Both the position numbers and the translations under genes were made by a program. A stretch of DNA of 64,000 nt, taken from Hyphomicrobiales bacterium. Its GTDB lineage: Bacteria > Pseudomonadota > Alphaproteobacteria > Rhizobiales > Rhizobiaceae. The notes beneath the pieces are model-generated. The model was not told the origin of the DNA. It worked only from the letters and a program-made list of their open reading frames with translations, and did not search any database. Of this stretch, positions 16,245 to 26,398 are shown one piece after another. How positions within the stretch are numbered: position 1 is the stretch's first letter; each line of letters begins with the position of its first letter. Location: NCBI GenBank assembly GCA_900471485.1, contig UCEU01000004.1, positions 1 to 64,000 on the forward strand, read 5' to 3'.

Positions 16245-17273
16245 TCAAGCGCCGTTTTTTGCTTCCCCTAGCGAGATCAATCGCCGTGTTTTTTCGTCCC
16301 AGAGGATGAGTTTGACGCATGCCAAGCTGTCGCGGAGGCTGATGCGGCCGAAGTCTGCTAGCTCGGGATGGTCCCGAAGCACCTCGGGTAGCCGGTAAAA
16401 AGGAATTCGGCTCGACAGATGATGGAGATGATGCATGCCAATATTGCCGGTAATCCACCGTAGAGGGCCAGGCAGATCATAATGCGAGGCGCCATGCAGG
16501 GCCGCATAGGGAAACTTCCAATCCGGTGGTCTCGACCAGTGCGTATCCTCAAACTGATGCTGAATGTAGAACAGCCACACCCCTGCCGATCCGGCGATCA
16601 GCACGACCGGCAAATGGATTAATAGGAAAGGAATGACGCCCATTGCCCAAATCAGCGACATCGCCACCAAGACGATGGCAATGTTGGTCGCCGTGGTTGA
16701 AATCCAAGGGAGCGCGCCGGAACGCATCATCCCGAACGGCAGTCTCTGCTTGATGAGAAACAGAAAGGCCGGGCCTATCCCGAACATGACCAGAGGGTGC
16801 CGGTACAAGCGGTAGGCAAGCTGCCCACACGGCGTCCGATCGCGATACTCTGACACGGTGAGGGTTGTTATGTCGCCGACGCCGCGCTCATCGAGATTGC
16901 CGGCTGAAGCGTGATGCTCGCTATGGGCGCGTCGCCAGCAATCGTAAGGTGTAAGGGTCAAGACGCCGAGGGCGCGGCCGGTCCAATCGTCAAGACGACG
17001 TTTACCGAAGAATGAGCCATGCCCGCAATCATGCTGCAGCATGAAGAGCCGCAACAGAAATCCTGCTGTGGGGATGACCAGGAGCAAGCCAATCCAATAG
17101 CCATACTGAAGCGCGACCGCGGCTGCTGCCCAGAACAGCACGAACGGTATCAGCGTCACGAAGAGCTCATACAGGCTACGTCCTAATGCAGGCTGTCGAT
17201 AGCGGGAAATTATCTTGAGCCAAGCTGTCTCGGAATCATGATTCCGGTGGGGTAGCGCAGTCGTGACGGTCAC
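16245..17273 (-). CDS. Fatty acid desaturase (membrane di-iron)
   Basis: This 342-residue membrane enzyme has the three histidine boxes of acyl-lipid desaturases: HDCGHGSF, HSEHHA and HHLHHLSSRIP, with four hydrophobic helices around them. It introduces a double bond into fatty acyl chains of membrane lipids, using O2 and an electron donor, and typically adapts membranes to cold or stress. The GTG at 17273 gives MTVTTALPHRNHD; upstream codons to 17435 do not look coding. A cold-shock gene lies about 900 bases away, but there is no sign of co-transcription. Confidence 0.85.
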   Translation of the reverse strand: MTVTTALPHRNHDSETAWLKIISRYRQPALGRSLYELFVTLIPFVLFWAAAAVALQYGYWIGLLLVIPTAGFLLRLFMLQHDCGHGSFFGKRRLDDWTGRALGVLTLTPYDCWRRAHSEHHASAGNLDERGVGDITTLTVSEYRDRTPCGQLAYRLYRHPLVMFGIGPAFLFLIKQRLPFGMMRSGALPWISTTATNIAIVLVAMSLIWAMGVIPFLLIHLPVVLIAGSAGVWLFYIQHQFEDTHWSRPPDWKFPYAALHGASHYDLPGPLRWITGNIGMHHLHHLSSRIPFYRLPEVLRDHPELADFGRISLRDSLACVKLILWDEKTRRLISLGEAKNGA

Positions 17274-17355
17274 GGTGTATCTTTCAGTGTTGCAGCTCGA
17301 AGCATATGCGCCGGTACCAGGAAAGTCATCTCGCAGGTTTATAGACTTTCGACAA

Positions 17356-17601
17356 TTAGATGATCCGGCGTGAAAGCGGATATTCCGGCGCGTCGTAGAG
17401 CGCACGGATCTGGTTGTGGTCGAAGCGCGCCTCATCGACCTCCAGCACGGAGCCTCGTTGTTGGGTATTCGGCATATCTTCTACAGCAAACCGGAGGGCT
17501 TCGGCTGCTGTGTCGAACCGCCGATAGCGAGGGCTGCTCCTTCCACCTATCGCTTTGCCGGCGTAAAGACCGGCTTCGCCCGTGTAGTTGAACTGGCTCA
17601 C
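17356..17601 (-). CDS. Small conserved rhizobial protein
   Basis: This 81-residue protein contains SPRYRRFDTAAEALRFAVEDMP and LEVDEARFDHNQIRALYDAPEYPLSRR, a pattern seen in short conserved proteins of Rhizobiaceae. Function unknown. The GTG start at 17601 overlaps the stop of the upstream 67-residue gene (GTGA), so the two are translationally coupled. Confidence 0.65.
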   Translation of the reverse strand: MSQFNYTGEAGLYAGKAIGGRSSPRYRRFDTAAEALRFAVEDMPNTQQRGSVLEVDEARFDHNQIRALYDAPEYPLSRRII

Positions 17602-17801
17602 GAGATCGTCCTCGCCGTCACGGAAGAATGACGAAAGGCACGGGCGGTTTCTCTAACCGTTCGCTCGCTGTCTCGCAGCTCGCGCTTTCGCTGCTGCATC
17701 GCCTTTCGGAAATTCAAGAGCTTTTCGGCATCTGAGCCGGGTTCAGCGGGCGGCGCGCGAAAGAGCATTTTGGCGGATTTGTGGGGTGTTTTGTGAAACA
17801 T
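17598..17801 (-). CDS. Small charged hypothetical protein
   Basis: A 67-residue, Arg/Lys/Glu-rich, probably helical protein (PGSDAEKLLNFRKAMQQRKRELRDSERTVRETARAF). A GAGGAACCG stretch precedes the ATG. It overlaps the next gene by four bases, which supports both as real genes of one mRNA. No domain recognised. Confidence 0.55.
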   Translation of the reverse strand: MFHKTPHKSAKMLFRAPPAEPGSDAEKLLNFRKAMQQRKRELRDSERTVRETARAFRHSSVTARTIS

Positions 17802-18143
17802 TCGGTTCCTCGATGTTGACCGCTGCCATTCAATCTTTATGGGCGCTGAGCGCCTTTGTTGGTGAAGTTGGCCGATTTTTCCCGTTCGGAAGTTTGACCT
17901 GCGACCCCAGAAACGCAGCAGTGGTTGCTGCGGTCTTATTTCTCTTCGGCTCGCCCGAACATCGGCGCGATATAGATATCAGTTCGGCCGGGAAATTCTG
18001 GCGTCGCATGCAAAGGGGCAGAGTTGCACTTGCCAGGATGCGCGTCCGCGGATCTTTCGCTCTAGGCTGAGAATCGGCAGATGCGCCTCCAGAAAAAACA
18101 AAAGGCCGGGCATGAACCCGACCTCTCACAGTCATTCAGCTTT
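17802..18143. other. Intergenic, no gene recognised
   Basis: About 340 bases between the small charged protein and the cold-shock gene's 3' hairpin. Short frames on both strands have no match; no terminator with a T run is seen. Confidence 0.35.
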
Positions 18144-18167
18144 GCTGCCAGTACATCCGTGGTCAGC
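18144..18167 (-). ncRNA. Conserved 3' hairpin after cold-shock gene (copy 1)
   Basis: On the minus strand GCTG, the 16-base segment ACCACGGATGTACTGG, then CAGC. The same 16-base segment with a different but complementary stem (CCATTG/CAATGG) follows the second cold-shock gene at 55242-55269. The inner CCA/TGG also pairs. Likely a 3'-UTR RNA structure. Confidence 0.55.
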
Positions 18168-18183
18168 GGAGCGAATAACGTTA

Positions 18184-18393
18184 TTATGCTGCCTGAAGAT
18201 TGTCAGCTGAGCTCTTGCCGGACTTTCGGTCCTGGACGATATCGTAGGTGATCTTCTGGCCATCCGAGAGCGAGCGCATGCCAGCACGCTCGACAGCAGA
18301 CACGTGCACGAAAACATCCATGCTGCCGTCATCGGGCTGGATGAAGCCGAAGCCTTTGGCGGAATTGAACCATTTTACAGTACCAGTGTTCAT
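18184..18393 (-). CDS. Cold-shock protein (CspA family)
   Basis: This 69-residue OB-fold protein has RNP1 (KGFGFIQP) and RNP2 (DVFVHVSAV) and the standard start [14 protein letters not shown]. It binds single-stranded RNA/DNA and acts as an RNA chaperone. It is about 75% identical to the protein at 55018-55227. The mRNA leader contains AAGGAAATCG before the ATG, and a conserved hairpin lies 17-40 bases after the stop. Confidence 0.92.
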   Translation of the reverse strand: MNTGTVKWFNSAKGFGFIQPDDGSMDVFVHVSAVERAGMRSLSDGQKITYDIVQDRKSGKSSADNLQAA

Positions 18394-18627
18394 AACGATT
18401 TCCTTTCAAAGCAATCGTTGTGGTTCCCGCGGTGCCTTACGGGTTGAGATCGATTATTTGAGAGGAAATCCGACGGGAGCATAAAGCTCTGGAACGACGT
18501 CACAAGCATTGGTCGATGAGCAATATATATGCTCAATTTTTGATTTTACAATGTGTGTCTCCAAATTGTTCAAACTTCCTGCTGGACTTATCTGTAGATC
18601 GACTACAGGTAGCGCAACTGGCGTCCC

Positions 18628-19072
18628 GAGCATATCGGCCTATTGTGTGACTATCACCCTTATGAACGCCGCCGCCGGTCTCGCCACGGGCATAGCCATG
18701 CGGCTGACAAGACTTGATGATCCGCTTCTGTGGGGTGTCACAGCGTTCCTTCTTAATTGCGTTCCGATCATGGGCCCGCTCCCCGGCGTTGGGATTTTCT
18801 GCTGGCCGGCCTCTTGGTGATTTATACGTTGTATCTCGCCCTTCTGCCAGCGATGCTCGACTTCGGAACCCAGGTCATCGGATCATCACACCGATGATGC
18901 TTGCCGGGCGCTTCACCCTCAATCCCTGAAAGTTACAATAGCCCTGGTCTTCTGGTTCTGGATGTGGGGGTGCCAGGGGCTATCCTCGCGGTACCAATGC
19001 ATTTCCAAAGTCGTCTGCGATGGAATACGGCCGCTTGCTGTCATTGGACACTTTCTCAGCGGTGACGAATTA
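18628..19072 (+). pseudogene. AI-2E family transporter (PerM/UPF0118) remnant
   Basis: Successive frames encode the C-terminal third of an AI-2E transporter: ISAYCVTITLMNAAAGLATG, DDPLLWGVTAFLLNCVPIMGPLPG, then after frameshifts AGRFTLNP, FWFWMWG and DGIRPLAVIGHFLSGDE before the stop. At least two frameshifts and a missing N-terminal two-thirds mean it cannot make a functional protein. Intact members are eight-helix inner-membrane proteins. Confidence 0.8.
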
Positions 19073-19391
19073 AGGCACCACCAGATATAGGCCAGCAGAA
19101 AATGGGATCCCGATGTAATGCGTTCGCCGATCCCGCTGATTTACTTGCAGCAACATTTCCCTGTGAGCGTAGCGTGGCTCAGAGAAGATCCGCTCCATCC
19201 CACATGTGGAGTTTGGTCGGGGGTACGGTCTCTGAAAATGCCGAGTCGGGCATAGCCGGCGCCCTCAACAAACTCGTTTCCAACACGAGAAACCCTCGCG
19301 TATTTGCAACAAAAGGATGGAAAATCCTTGTCATCTCGATTTGCATCATCTCAAACATCTCCTGTTATTTTCGAAAATATATCAAAAGCTT

Positions 19392-19416
19392 GGAACAAGC
19401 CTTCGCGGATCGTGTT
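19392..19416 (+). promoter_or_regulatory. Candidate EcfG/RpoE2-type promoter
   Basis: GGAAC at 19392-19396, 18 bases, TT at 19415-19416 (within CGTGTT). The receiver's ATG is only 8 bases further, so the mRNA would be almost leaderless, or the real start is downstream. Confidence 0.4.
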
Positions 19417-19423
19417 AGCGAGT

Positions 19424-19837
19424 ATGGATAAAGACCAATTCGACAAGATCACCGAACCCATCGCACTCGTCGTGGATGACGAACCACTGATACGGATGGA
19501 TACCGCCGACTTCATTTCAGAAGCTGGATATTACGTAGTAGAGGCGGATACGGCCGATGAGGCTCTCGCTTTTCTCGAAAAATACAACTCCCTCCAGCTG
19601 CTTTTTACCGACGTGCAGACCGGTGGAGATATTGATGGTTTCGAATTGGCTAGGAAGGTCGCCGAGCGGTGGCCAGACGTACAGGTGATCGTCGCATCGG
19701 GAGCAAGGATGCCCAAAGAGGGCAATCTCCCAAGCAATGCAAGTTTTATTCAAAAGCCGATTTCTGCCGAGACCCTTCTCGAAGCACTGCAAGAGCACTT
19801 TCCACATGGAGCAAGCACGACCCGAGATAGGAGCTAA
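19424..19837 (+). CDS. Single-domain response regulator
   Basis: This 137-residue receiver has the acid pair in ALVVDDEPLIR, phospho-acceptor Asp in LLFTDVQTGG, Ser in VIVASGA and Lys in FIQKPI: all receiver residues are present. There is no output domain. It resembles the FixJ-type single receivers abundant in rhizobia and the one at 55881-56249. It is convergent with the GAF histidine kinase, a possible cognate partner, though they are on opposite strands. Confidence 0.85.
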   Translation: MDKDQFDKITEPIALVVDDEPLIRMDTADFISEAGYYVVEADTADEALAFLEKYNSLQLLFTDVQTGGDIDGFELARKVAERWPDVQVIVASGARMPKEGNLPSNASFIQKPISAETLLEALQEHFPHGASTTRDRS

Positions 19838-19881
19838 TACTTGGTGCAGGGAGTGTTTGTCGTTTGAGAGACCTCCACTGA

Positions 19882-21054
19882 CTAAAGAGGCATCGTGAAT
19901 ATGAACCGGGTCTCTGAGTCGTCCGACGTAACGGAAAGCTTCCCGCCATGTACCCTGGCGATCTCGCTTGCTATGTACAATCCAAGCCCGAGACCCTGTT
20001 GGCTGCCTCTGACTTCACCGCGGAAGAACGGCCTAAACAGCGTTGTCTTCACCTGATCTGAAATTGGTTCGCCAGCGTTGGCGACCCAGAGCTCTAGGCG
20101 ACCTCCAGTTGTCGTCGCAGCAATTTGAATTGGCTTTGCGCTGTTGCCATGCGTAACCGCATTCCCGATCAGGTTCGAAAGAAGTTGGGACATACGCGAA
20201 TGATCGCAACGGACGTCGCGATCTAGTTCGAAATTGCTCCGAATATCCAGGTGCGGATGGACTGATCGGATTTCCTCGACAACATTTTCCAGAACGGGAC
20301 GCAGCGGCGCCTTCGAAACGACGTCTAACTTCAGTCCGTCGCCGAGGCGCGCTCTGGCGAAATCAAGCACATTGTCGACGAGATCGCGCATACGGATGGC
20401 ACTCGACTGCATAAGACCAAGAACGTTGCGGTCCTCCAAGCTCATCTCTTCCGTGCGATCTAGGCGCCTGATTCCCGCCATCATCGAAGCAATTGGATTT
20501 CGCAGATCGTGTCCAAGTACGGCGACGAACTGCTCTCGAACGACAGAGAGCTCGCGCTCCTCGGCGAGCTCGACCTGAGCCTGGAGAAGATCGGCATTGT
20601 TATCCAGATTACTCGCAATCAGCTTGGCGAAGAGTCGGAACATGCCGATCGTCTCGGGATTGTCGACCTTGTGAGGCGCCGGATCGATGGCACAGAGCGT
20701 TCCGAAAAAACTTCCGTCACGACGGATGATCGGAACGGAAATGTAGCTTTTCAGGCCGTAGATCGCAGGCGTGTGATGGTTGCGGTATTGCGGGCTTTCA
20801 TCGACATCGTCGATGACTACAAGATCATGACTTTGGCGGATCTCGTGGCAAATCGTCGATTCGACCTTGAGTTCGCCGCCAGCCTTCAGCCCGAAATCGA
20901 CATTGTCGAGTACCGCGCAGGCGACCCAGCGGCTGTCCGTGACGCGAGCGACGGCCGCAAAGCCCATGTGGGTTGTCTTGCATATGACTTCGAGGATCGT
21001 GGGTACCTCGACCATCTGGTCGATGGCCTGCAGGTCTACCTGGAGATCGTCCAT
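19882..21054 (-). CDS. GAF-domain sensor histidine kinase
   Basis: This 390-residue soluble kinase has an N-terminal GAF domain (about 16-150, with SYISVPIIRRDGSFFGTLCAIDP). The dimerisation/H-box is FVAVLGHDLRNPIASM with His182. The ATPase domain carries N (LLSNLIGNAVTHG), G1 and G2 (GLGLGLYIASEIA) boxes. It has no transmembrane helix, so it senses a cytoplasmic signal through GAF. The ATG at 21054 has GAAGGAG upstream. Partner receiver unknown; 19424-19837 is the nearest. Confidence 0.88.
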   Translation of the reverse strand: MDDLQVDLQAIDQMVEVPTILEVICKTTHMGFAAVARVTDSRWVACAVLDNVDFGLKAGGELKVESTICHEIRQSHDLVVIDDVDESPQYRNHHTPAIYGLKSYISVPIIRRDGSFFGTLCAIDPAPHKVDNPETIGMFRLFAKLIASNLDNNADLLQAQVELAEERELSVVREQFVAVLGHDLRNPIASMMAGIRRLDRTEEMSLEDRNVLGLMQSSAIRMRDLVDNVLDFARARLGDGLKLDVVSKAPLRPVLENVVEEIRSVHPHLDIRSNFELDRDVRCDHSRMSQLLSNLIGNAVTHGNSAKPIQIAATTTGGRLELWVANAGEPISDQVKTTLFRPFFRGEVRGSQQGLGLGLYIASEIARVHGGKLSVTSDDSETRFIFTMPL

Positions 21055-21485
21055 GGCATCGCTCCTTCTATAAGCTTTCGTCTTAAAGCTTCGGCGGCGG
21101 GAGGTCATTGCAATAAGACATAGGCCGCATCGAGGATCAAGTGACGATCAAGAAGGACAAAGTGACGTCCGTCTATCCTCCGAATTTGGCGTGAGTGCAA
21201 CGCCATCTTTTTGCTCCGATCACATCCATCGCGCTGGCCTTGGCAGTACTCTGCCGGCATGCTCTTGTGATGGGGGCGACGGATGCTGCACCAGCACAAG
21301 ATCCGGTATCCGCCATAGGGTGGTAAAGAGGCTCTTGAAGGCCTCAAGGCCGCCGGCTGATGCTGATGGTGTGGATATGTTCCTATCCGCCAGCGCCGGG
21401 GTCTGTTATTTCATCAGGCCTGCACTGCGCAGAGCATTTTCGATTGTCGTTCGGACAAAGTCGCTTGTACCAACGTCATGCGGCG
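21055..21485. other. Intergenic, no gene recognised
   Basis: About 430 bases upstream of the kinase and downstream of the esterase. Open frames are short, with no family match. It should hold the kinase promoter. Confidence 0.35.
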
Positions 21486-22472
21486 CTATCTGCGCCGGCG
21501 TCGAAGGTTTCTGCTTGGCCGCCGTTCGGATGATGGGGTCAAACCCCATTCACGAGCAATCGTCTGCGTCGATGAGATGCCGACGTCGAGCATGTATGCT
21601 CTGCTCTCGCCGTAACCGCTCGAAACGTCGAGAGGCGTACCATGACCCATGCCGGAAATCCTGTACAACTCGATCGCGTCACGCCCCGATCTGTCCTTCC
21701 AAATGAGATGTTCATGCCCTGCAGCAACATCAAAGACGGGTTCTGTGACGTCATGCACGCCTTTCCACTGATCAACAATCGCACGTCCGTTCGCGTCGTC
21801 GACCGTAAGGTCCGATGTGCCATGCCAGACGGACACAGTCGGCCATGGCCCCTTGTGCGTTGAGGCGGACCGAAGGATGTCTTGAAGAGCCGAAGCCGAA
21901 GGAAGAGCATGTCCGCGCATTCGATCGAAGGCTTGCGGGACTGTCGACGCCGTGCCGTATGGTAGCCCAGCGATTATAGCACCTCCTGCAAACACTTCCG
22001 GATATGCGGCAAGTAGCGCATTCGCCATCGCGCCACCGGCCGACAGACCCGTGACGTAAACCCGCCCGGGATCGACGCCATGATCGGAAACCATGCTTTC
22101 GATCATCTCCCGGATCGAGCGCACTTCACCCTGGTCGCGCGCTATATCGGCTTCGACATACCAATTGAAGCAGAGGTTTGCGTTGTTCTCCCGTGATTGC
22201 TCAGGGAAGAGAACCGCAAATCCAAAATCATCGGCCAGCTTTGACCAGCCCGAACCTTGATCATAACCTGACGCAGTTTGTGTGCATCCATGCAAGACGA
22301 CGACTAGCGCAGGAGCAGGGTGTCCATCGTCTGGCACCTTGTACCAAGCCGAAAGATTGCCCGCATTTTTCCCTTGAGATTTCAGTTTCTTCAAGTCGGT
22401 GCTTGGAGAATTAGGCTGTGGCATCGCGCGGTAGCGCGCCAGGCGTTGTATCGTATCGGAAATGCTGCGCAT
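21486..22472 (-). CDS. PHB depolymerase-type esterase
   Basis: This 328-residue alpha/beta hydrolase of the Esterase_PHB family has VVVLHGCTQTASGYDQGSGW, nucleophile Ser144 in GLSAGGAMA, an Asp in GTSDLTVDD and catalytic His in GMGHGTPLD. It resembles the poly(3-hydroxybutyrate) depolymerase/feruloyl esterase (LpqC-like) group. No clear signal peptide is seen, so it may act inside the cell on stored polymer or on acyl esters. It lies downstream of amylase and katE on the same strand, gaps of about 120-135 bases. Confidence 0.83.
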   Translation of the reverse strand: MRSISDTIQRLARYRAMPQPNSPSTDLKKLKSQGKNAGNLSAWYKVPDDGHPAPALVVVLHGCTQTASGYDQGSGWSKLADDFGFAVLFPEQSRENNANLCFNWYVEADIARDQGEVRSIREMIESMVSDHGVDPGRVYVTGLSAGGAMANALLAAYPEVFAGGAIIAGLPYGTASTVPQAFDRMRGHALPSASALQDILRSASTHKGPWPTVSVWHGTSDLTVDDANGRAIVDQWKGVHDVTEPVFDVAAGHEHLIWKDRSGRDAIELYRISGMGHGTPLDVSSGYGESRAYMLDVGISSTQTIAREWGLTPSSERRPSRNLRRRRR

Positions 22473-22607
22473 AAAAAGATACTCCGGTTGCCCGGAATGC
22501 CTGATGACGCCCCGTCAGCTTAATGTAATGCTGCACTGCACAACTACAAGCGAGCGTCATAGGATCCGAGGGAGCGTTCGTTCCGTCGGGGCGCAAGCCT
22601 ACCGGTT

Positions 22608-24095
22608 TCAGCTGCCATCCTCACGAACCCAAACGCTTAGGCTGCCGCCACTTGTCGGGAAGGTCGCCTGACCTGCGTCGTCGACGGTGATTGTTTCCCT
22701 GTGATGGCCAAGAAAATCCATGAAAGTGACGCCGCGGTGCTCGATACCGACGCCGACCACTTTTTCGGCAGGTCCGCCGTTCGACATGATGACGACGCAG
22801 CCGGGCGCTTGCGCGCTGCCATGCCGTACGAAACCGACGCATGAGGCATCATCGAACAGATCGGTCTGAGGCCCGTTGGCAAATCGAGCACGCGCTTCGA
22901 TCAGTCTTGAGAGGCAGTCGATGACCGGCATGTGGATGTCAGTCTTGCTGTCGTCGTCCTGTTCAATTGTGTATTGGGCGCCGTAGAGGTCCGGATAGAA
23001 AATGCATGGCACGCCTTGTTCGCGCAAAAGGATCAGCGCGTAGGCGAGGGGTTTGAACCAGGGCTCCACCGCCGCCTCGAGTGCTTGCCCAAGCTGCGTG
23101 TCGTGGTTATCGACGATGGTGACCGCATGTTCGGGCATTGTGGAGACGAGCGATCCGTCAAAAATCGTGCGCATATCGAAGGCCTCACCGGCAAGCGATG
23201 CCTCATGAAAGCGATGATGAAGTGCCACGTCGAAGAGCATCAACTGCTTGTCCACGAGATCGAGATAGTTCTTCAGGACGTCCATATCTGGATGCCAGTA
23301 TTCGGCGACCACAAACAGGTCCGGGTTGATCTGATCGCGCATGTGGCCGACCCAATCCTTGAAAAACCAGGCGGGGATGTGCTTGACCGCGTCGAGTCGA
23401 AAGCCGTCGACAGGCACCTGGTCAGGAAGCCATCGGCCCCAGTGTTTGAGTTCGTCGCTGACTGCTGCGTTTCGGAACTCGACATTCGCACCCATCAGAA
23501 AATCGAAGTTGCCAAGTTCGTCACCAACCTGGTTGTTCCACTCGCCGTCGCCATACTCGTTAACGAGGCGGAAAATGCCCCTTTCGTTGGGTTGCTCGAT
23601 GACATCGACGCCACTGAAACAATTCATGTCCCAGATAAAGTTCGAATACTTGTCCCGGCGCCCAGGGAAGCTAAAGCGAGTGTAGGCGAGCGCATCGAAC
23701 TCTTCCTCCTGGATCTGAAGCCGGTCCTCTTCGTTCACGCGACGAACACGGACACGCTCTTTCTCGTCGGCGCCCATCTTATGATTAAGGACGACATCGT
23801 GGACGACTCGCATACCGTTGTTCTTGAGGCTATGACAGGCCCTTTCCAGCGCTGCGCGATCCCCGTATTTCGTGGCGACCGTCCCTTTCTGGTCGAACTC
23901 ACCGAGATCGAATAGGTCATAGGTGTCATACCCGACCGAATAGCCGCCCGACGCGCCTTTGTAGGACGGCGGCAGCCAAATGTCGGTGATGCCCATGGCG
24001 GCAAGGCTTTCGGCCTTGTCTTCCACTTCTTTCCAGAGAGAACCGCCATCAGGATAGTACCAGTGGAAGAATTGAAGGAGGGTTCGCGGTGTCAT
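22608..24095 (-). CDS. amyA: Cytoplasmic alpha-amylase (GH13)
   Basis: This 495-residue enzyme has the TIM barrel starting TLLQFFHWYYPDGG, then VVLNHKMG, the nucleophile Asp235 in GFRLDAVKH, acid/base Glu265 in VVAEYW and Asp332 in VDNHDT: a complete GH13 active site of the subfamily-5 (E. coli AmyA, Bacillus liquefying amylase) type. There is no signal peptide. It hydrolyses alpha-1,4 glucans such as glycogen inside the cell. Position between katE and an esterase suggests a stress/stationary-phase storage function. Confidence 0.9.
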   Translation of the reverse strand: MTPRTLLQFFHWYYPDGGSLWKEVEDKAESLAAMGITDIWLPPSYKGASGGYSVGYDTYDLFDLGEFDQKGTVATKYGDRAALERACHSLKNNGMRVVHDVVLNHKMGADEKERVRVRRVNEEDRLQIQEEEFDALAYTRFSFPGRRDKYSNFIWDMNCFSGVDVIEQPNERGIFRLVNEYGDGEWNNQVGDELGNFDFLMGANVEFRNAAVSDELKHWGRWLPDQVPVDGFRLDAVKHIPAWFFKDWVGHMRDQINPDLFVVAEYWHPDMDVLKNYLDLVDKQLMLFDVALHHRFHEASLAGEAFDMRTIFDGSLVSTMPEHAVTIVDNHDTQLGQALEAAVEPWFKPLAYALILLREQGVPCIFYPDLYGAQYTIEQDDDSKTDIHMPVIDCLSRLIEARARFANGPQTDLFDDASCVGFVRHGSAQAPGCVVIMSNGGPAEKVVGVGIEHRGVTFMDFLGHHRETITVDDAGQATFPTSGGSLSVWVREDGS

Positions 24096-24212
24096 GGATT
24101 TGGCTTTCGGGAAGGATATTCAGATGCAAATCATCGATTGGATCGGCGCAGGTGGCCGAGACGTTCGGGCGGACGCGATCGAGCGCGGCAGCCATGCCGC
24201 GCCCATCATCGC

Positions 24213-26363
24213 TCATTTCGGCTGCGGCGATGCCTTGCCGAGCTTCACGGAGGGCTCGCGACCCCAAACGCGGAGTTTGCCGAGTTCGGCGACAAACGCT
24301 GATAGTCCTTCCTCTCCCGGCAGGGGAAGAACCCCCTTGTCCAGCACATCTGCGATCCCAGCCTTTTGCAACAGAGGTAGCGCCGACTGATCGTAGCCGA
24401 TGTACTTGCAATGCTGGAAAGCGTCGGCGACGAAATCGCGCGCCGCCGCTTCGTTCATGAGATCGTCGATCGCCGTAGCCGACGTCAGAAGAGCCACCGC
24501 GTCGAACAGCACCGAAGGGCCGCCATCAATCATATGATGCGCCTTGATGAGCGTGCCGTCGGAAGCAATGATGCCGCCGACCTTTGGAGCAATCAGCTCG
24601 AAGTCCGCTTTCTCCTTGCTGATAGCGTCAGCAAGCCCCGTCAGCAACTTGGCATCCACACCATCGGTAATCAGAATGCCGAGCATGCGCCCTTCGAAGC
24701 GTTTGGGACCGCGCTCGATGATGCTGAGTGACGGCGATGGCGCCAGATCCTGACGGGTCGGCATCGCCGCATCGGTAGGCTTCGGTAGCGTCTGGAAGCC
24801 GAGCTTCTGAGCTACCGTGGTCGCCAGTGTCTCGTCTATGTTGAGTAGGTGGGAGACCATCCGCTCGCGGATCGCCACGTTCCCGACCTTGCTGAGCTCG
24901 AAGGTAAGCGCCATGGCGATATGACGCTGTTCTGCGCCGGTTTGGCTGATGAAGAATTGGCGGGCCTGGCTGTAGTGATCGGCGAAGCTTTCGGGACGTA
25001 ACCGCACCTTCTGCCCCTGCTCCTCGGCTGGAAAATGCCGATAGCCACGGGATGGAGACTCGCGAGGTCCGTCGCCATTCGAGTTAGGCTGGTAGTTCGC
25101 GCGGCCAACAGGATTGCGCATCGCCATATGGCCGTCCTGCTGGAAGTTGTGCATGGGACACTTAGGGGTGTTGATCGGCAGATGCGTGAAGTTCGGTCCG
25201 CCGAGCCGCTTCAACTGCGTGTCCAGATAGGAAAAGTTGCGCCCCTGCAGCAGCGGATCGTTGCTGAAGTCGATGCCAGGCGGAACGTTCTGCGTCATGA
25301 ATGCGACCTGCTCGGTCTCGGCGAAGAAGTTGTCGGGCATGCGGTCGAGCACCAGCCGTCCGATCGGCCGGACCGGCAAGATTTCCTCTGGGATGATCTT
25401 CGTCGGATCGAGGACGTCGAAGTCGAAGCTATCAGCGAAATCCTGATCGAAGAGCTGGACAGCGAGTTCCCATTCCGGGAAGTTGCCGGACAGGATCGCA
25501 TTCCAGAGATCACGGCGGTGGAAATCCGGGTCGGCGCCGTTGATCTTGACGGCCTCGTTCCAGGCGACGGACTGGAGTCCGAGCTTCGGCTTCCAATGGA
25601 ACTTGACGAACGTCGACTTGTCCTCGGCATTGACGAAGCGGAAGGTGTGGACGCCGAAGCCTTCCATGAAACGGAGTGAGCGCGGGATCGTTCTGTCAGA
25701 CATGATCCACATGACCATGTTCATGCTCTCCGGCGTCAGGCTGATGAAATCCCAGAAGTTGTCGTGGGCGGTCTGGGCCTGCGGAAACGCCCGATCCGGC
25801 TCCTGCTTCGCGGCATGGATCAGGTCCGGGAATTTGATCGCATCCTGAATGAAGAAGACCGGGATGTTGTTGCCAACCAGATCCCAGTTTCCTTCCTTCG
25901 TGTACATTTTCACGGCGAAGCCACGGACGTCGCGCGCGAGATCGGCGGAGCCCTTGTTGCCGGCGACCGTTGAAAATCGCACGAAGACGGGCGTTGTCTC
26001 GCCGGCCCGCTGGAACACGTCAGCACAGGTGATGTCAGGCAAGGCTTCGTAGGTCTCGAAGAAACCATGAGCGCCGTAGCCACGGGCATGGACGACACGT
26101 TCTGGAATCCGTTCATGATCGAAGTGGAAGATCTTCTCGCGGAAATGGAAGTCATCGACAAGAAGCGGCCCGCGCGAACCAACGCGCAGCGAATTCTGAT
26201 CGTCGGCGATGGGAGCGCCCTGCGAGGTGGTGAGGATGTCGTGACCGTCTTCGGCGAACTGGTGAAGTTCACCGCCAGCACCACGGTGAAGCTTCTGGTC
26301 GTGTATGTTGATGGTGTCGTCAGAAGAGGCAGTTGATTCGGGTTTCGGTGGGCGCTTGGCCAT
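24213..26363 (-). CDS. katE: Large-subunit catalase HPII with C-terminal DJ-1/PfpI domain
   Basis: This 716-residue protein has the catalase core with distal His92 ([11 protein letters not shown]), Asn in VGNNIPVFF and the haem-ligand Tyr in RNFSYLDTQ near 380. The extra C-terminal 170 residues ([20 protein letters not shown]...) are the flavodoxin-like DJ-1 domain of HPII catalases. It degrades H2O2 in the cytoplasm. No GGAAC promoter is seen directly upstream. It probably leads an operon with amyA and the esterase. Confidence 0.93.
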   Translation of the reverse strand: MAKRPPKPESTASSDDTINIHDQKLHRGAGGELHQFAEDGHDILTTSQGAPIADDQNSLRVGSRGPLLVDDFHFREKIFHFDHERIPERVVHARGYGAHGFFETYEALPDITCADVFQRAGETTPVFVRFSTVAGNKGSADLARDVRGFAVKMYTKEGNWDLVGNNIPVFFIQDAIKFPDLIHAAKQEPDRAFPQAQTAHDNFWDFISLTPESMNMVMWIMSDRTIPRSLRFMEGFGVHTFRFVNAEDKSTFVKFHWKPKLGLQSVAWNEAVKINGADPDFHRRDLWNAILSGNFPEWELAVQLFDQDFADSFDFDVLDPTKIIPEEILPVRPIGRLVLDRMPDNFFAETEQVAFMTQNVPPGIDFSNDPLLQGRNFSYLDTQLKRLGGPNFTHLPINTPKCPMHNFQQDGHMAMRNPVGRANYQPNSNGDGPRESPSRGYRHFPAEEQGQKVRLRPESFADHYSQARQFFISQTGAEQRHIAMALTFELSKVGNVAIRERMVSHLLNIDETLATTVAQKLGFQTLPKPTDAAMPTRQDLAPSPSLSIIERGPKRFEGRMLGILITDGVDAKLLTGLADAISKEKADFELIAPKVGGIIASDGTLIKAHHMIDGGPSVLFDAVALLTSATAIDDLMNEAAARDFVADAFQHCKYIGYDQSALPLLQKAGIADVLDKGVLPLPGEEGLSAFVAELGKLRVWGREPSVKLGKASPQPK

Positions 26364-26398
26364 CTTGATGTCCCTTATGTTAATTCAGACAACTACGA

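Noticed and set aside
22560-22600. GGAAC-N18 site upstream of the esterase as EcfG promoter
   Set aside because: The bases at the -10 are TA instead of TT, so it does not meet the pattern used for the others.
22932-23915. 327-codon antisense frame over the amylase gene
   Set aside because: Shadow of a GH13 gene with intact active site.
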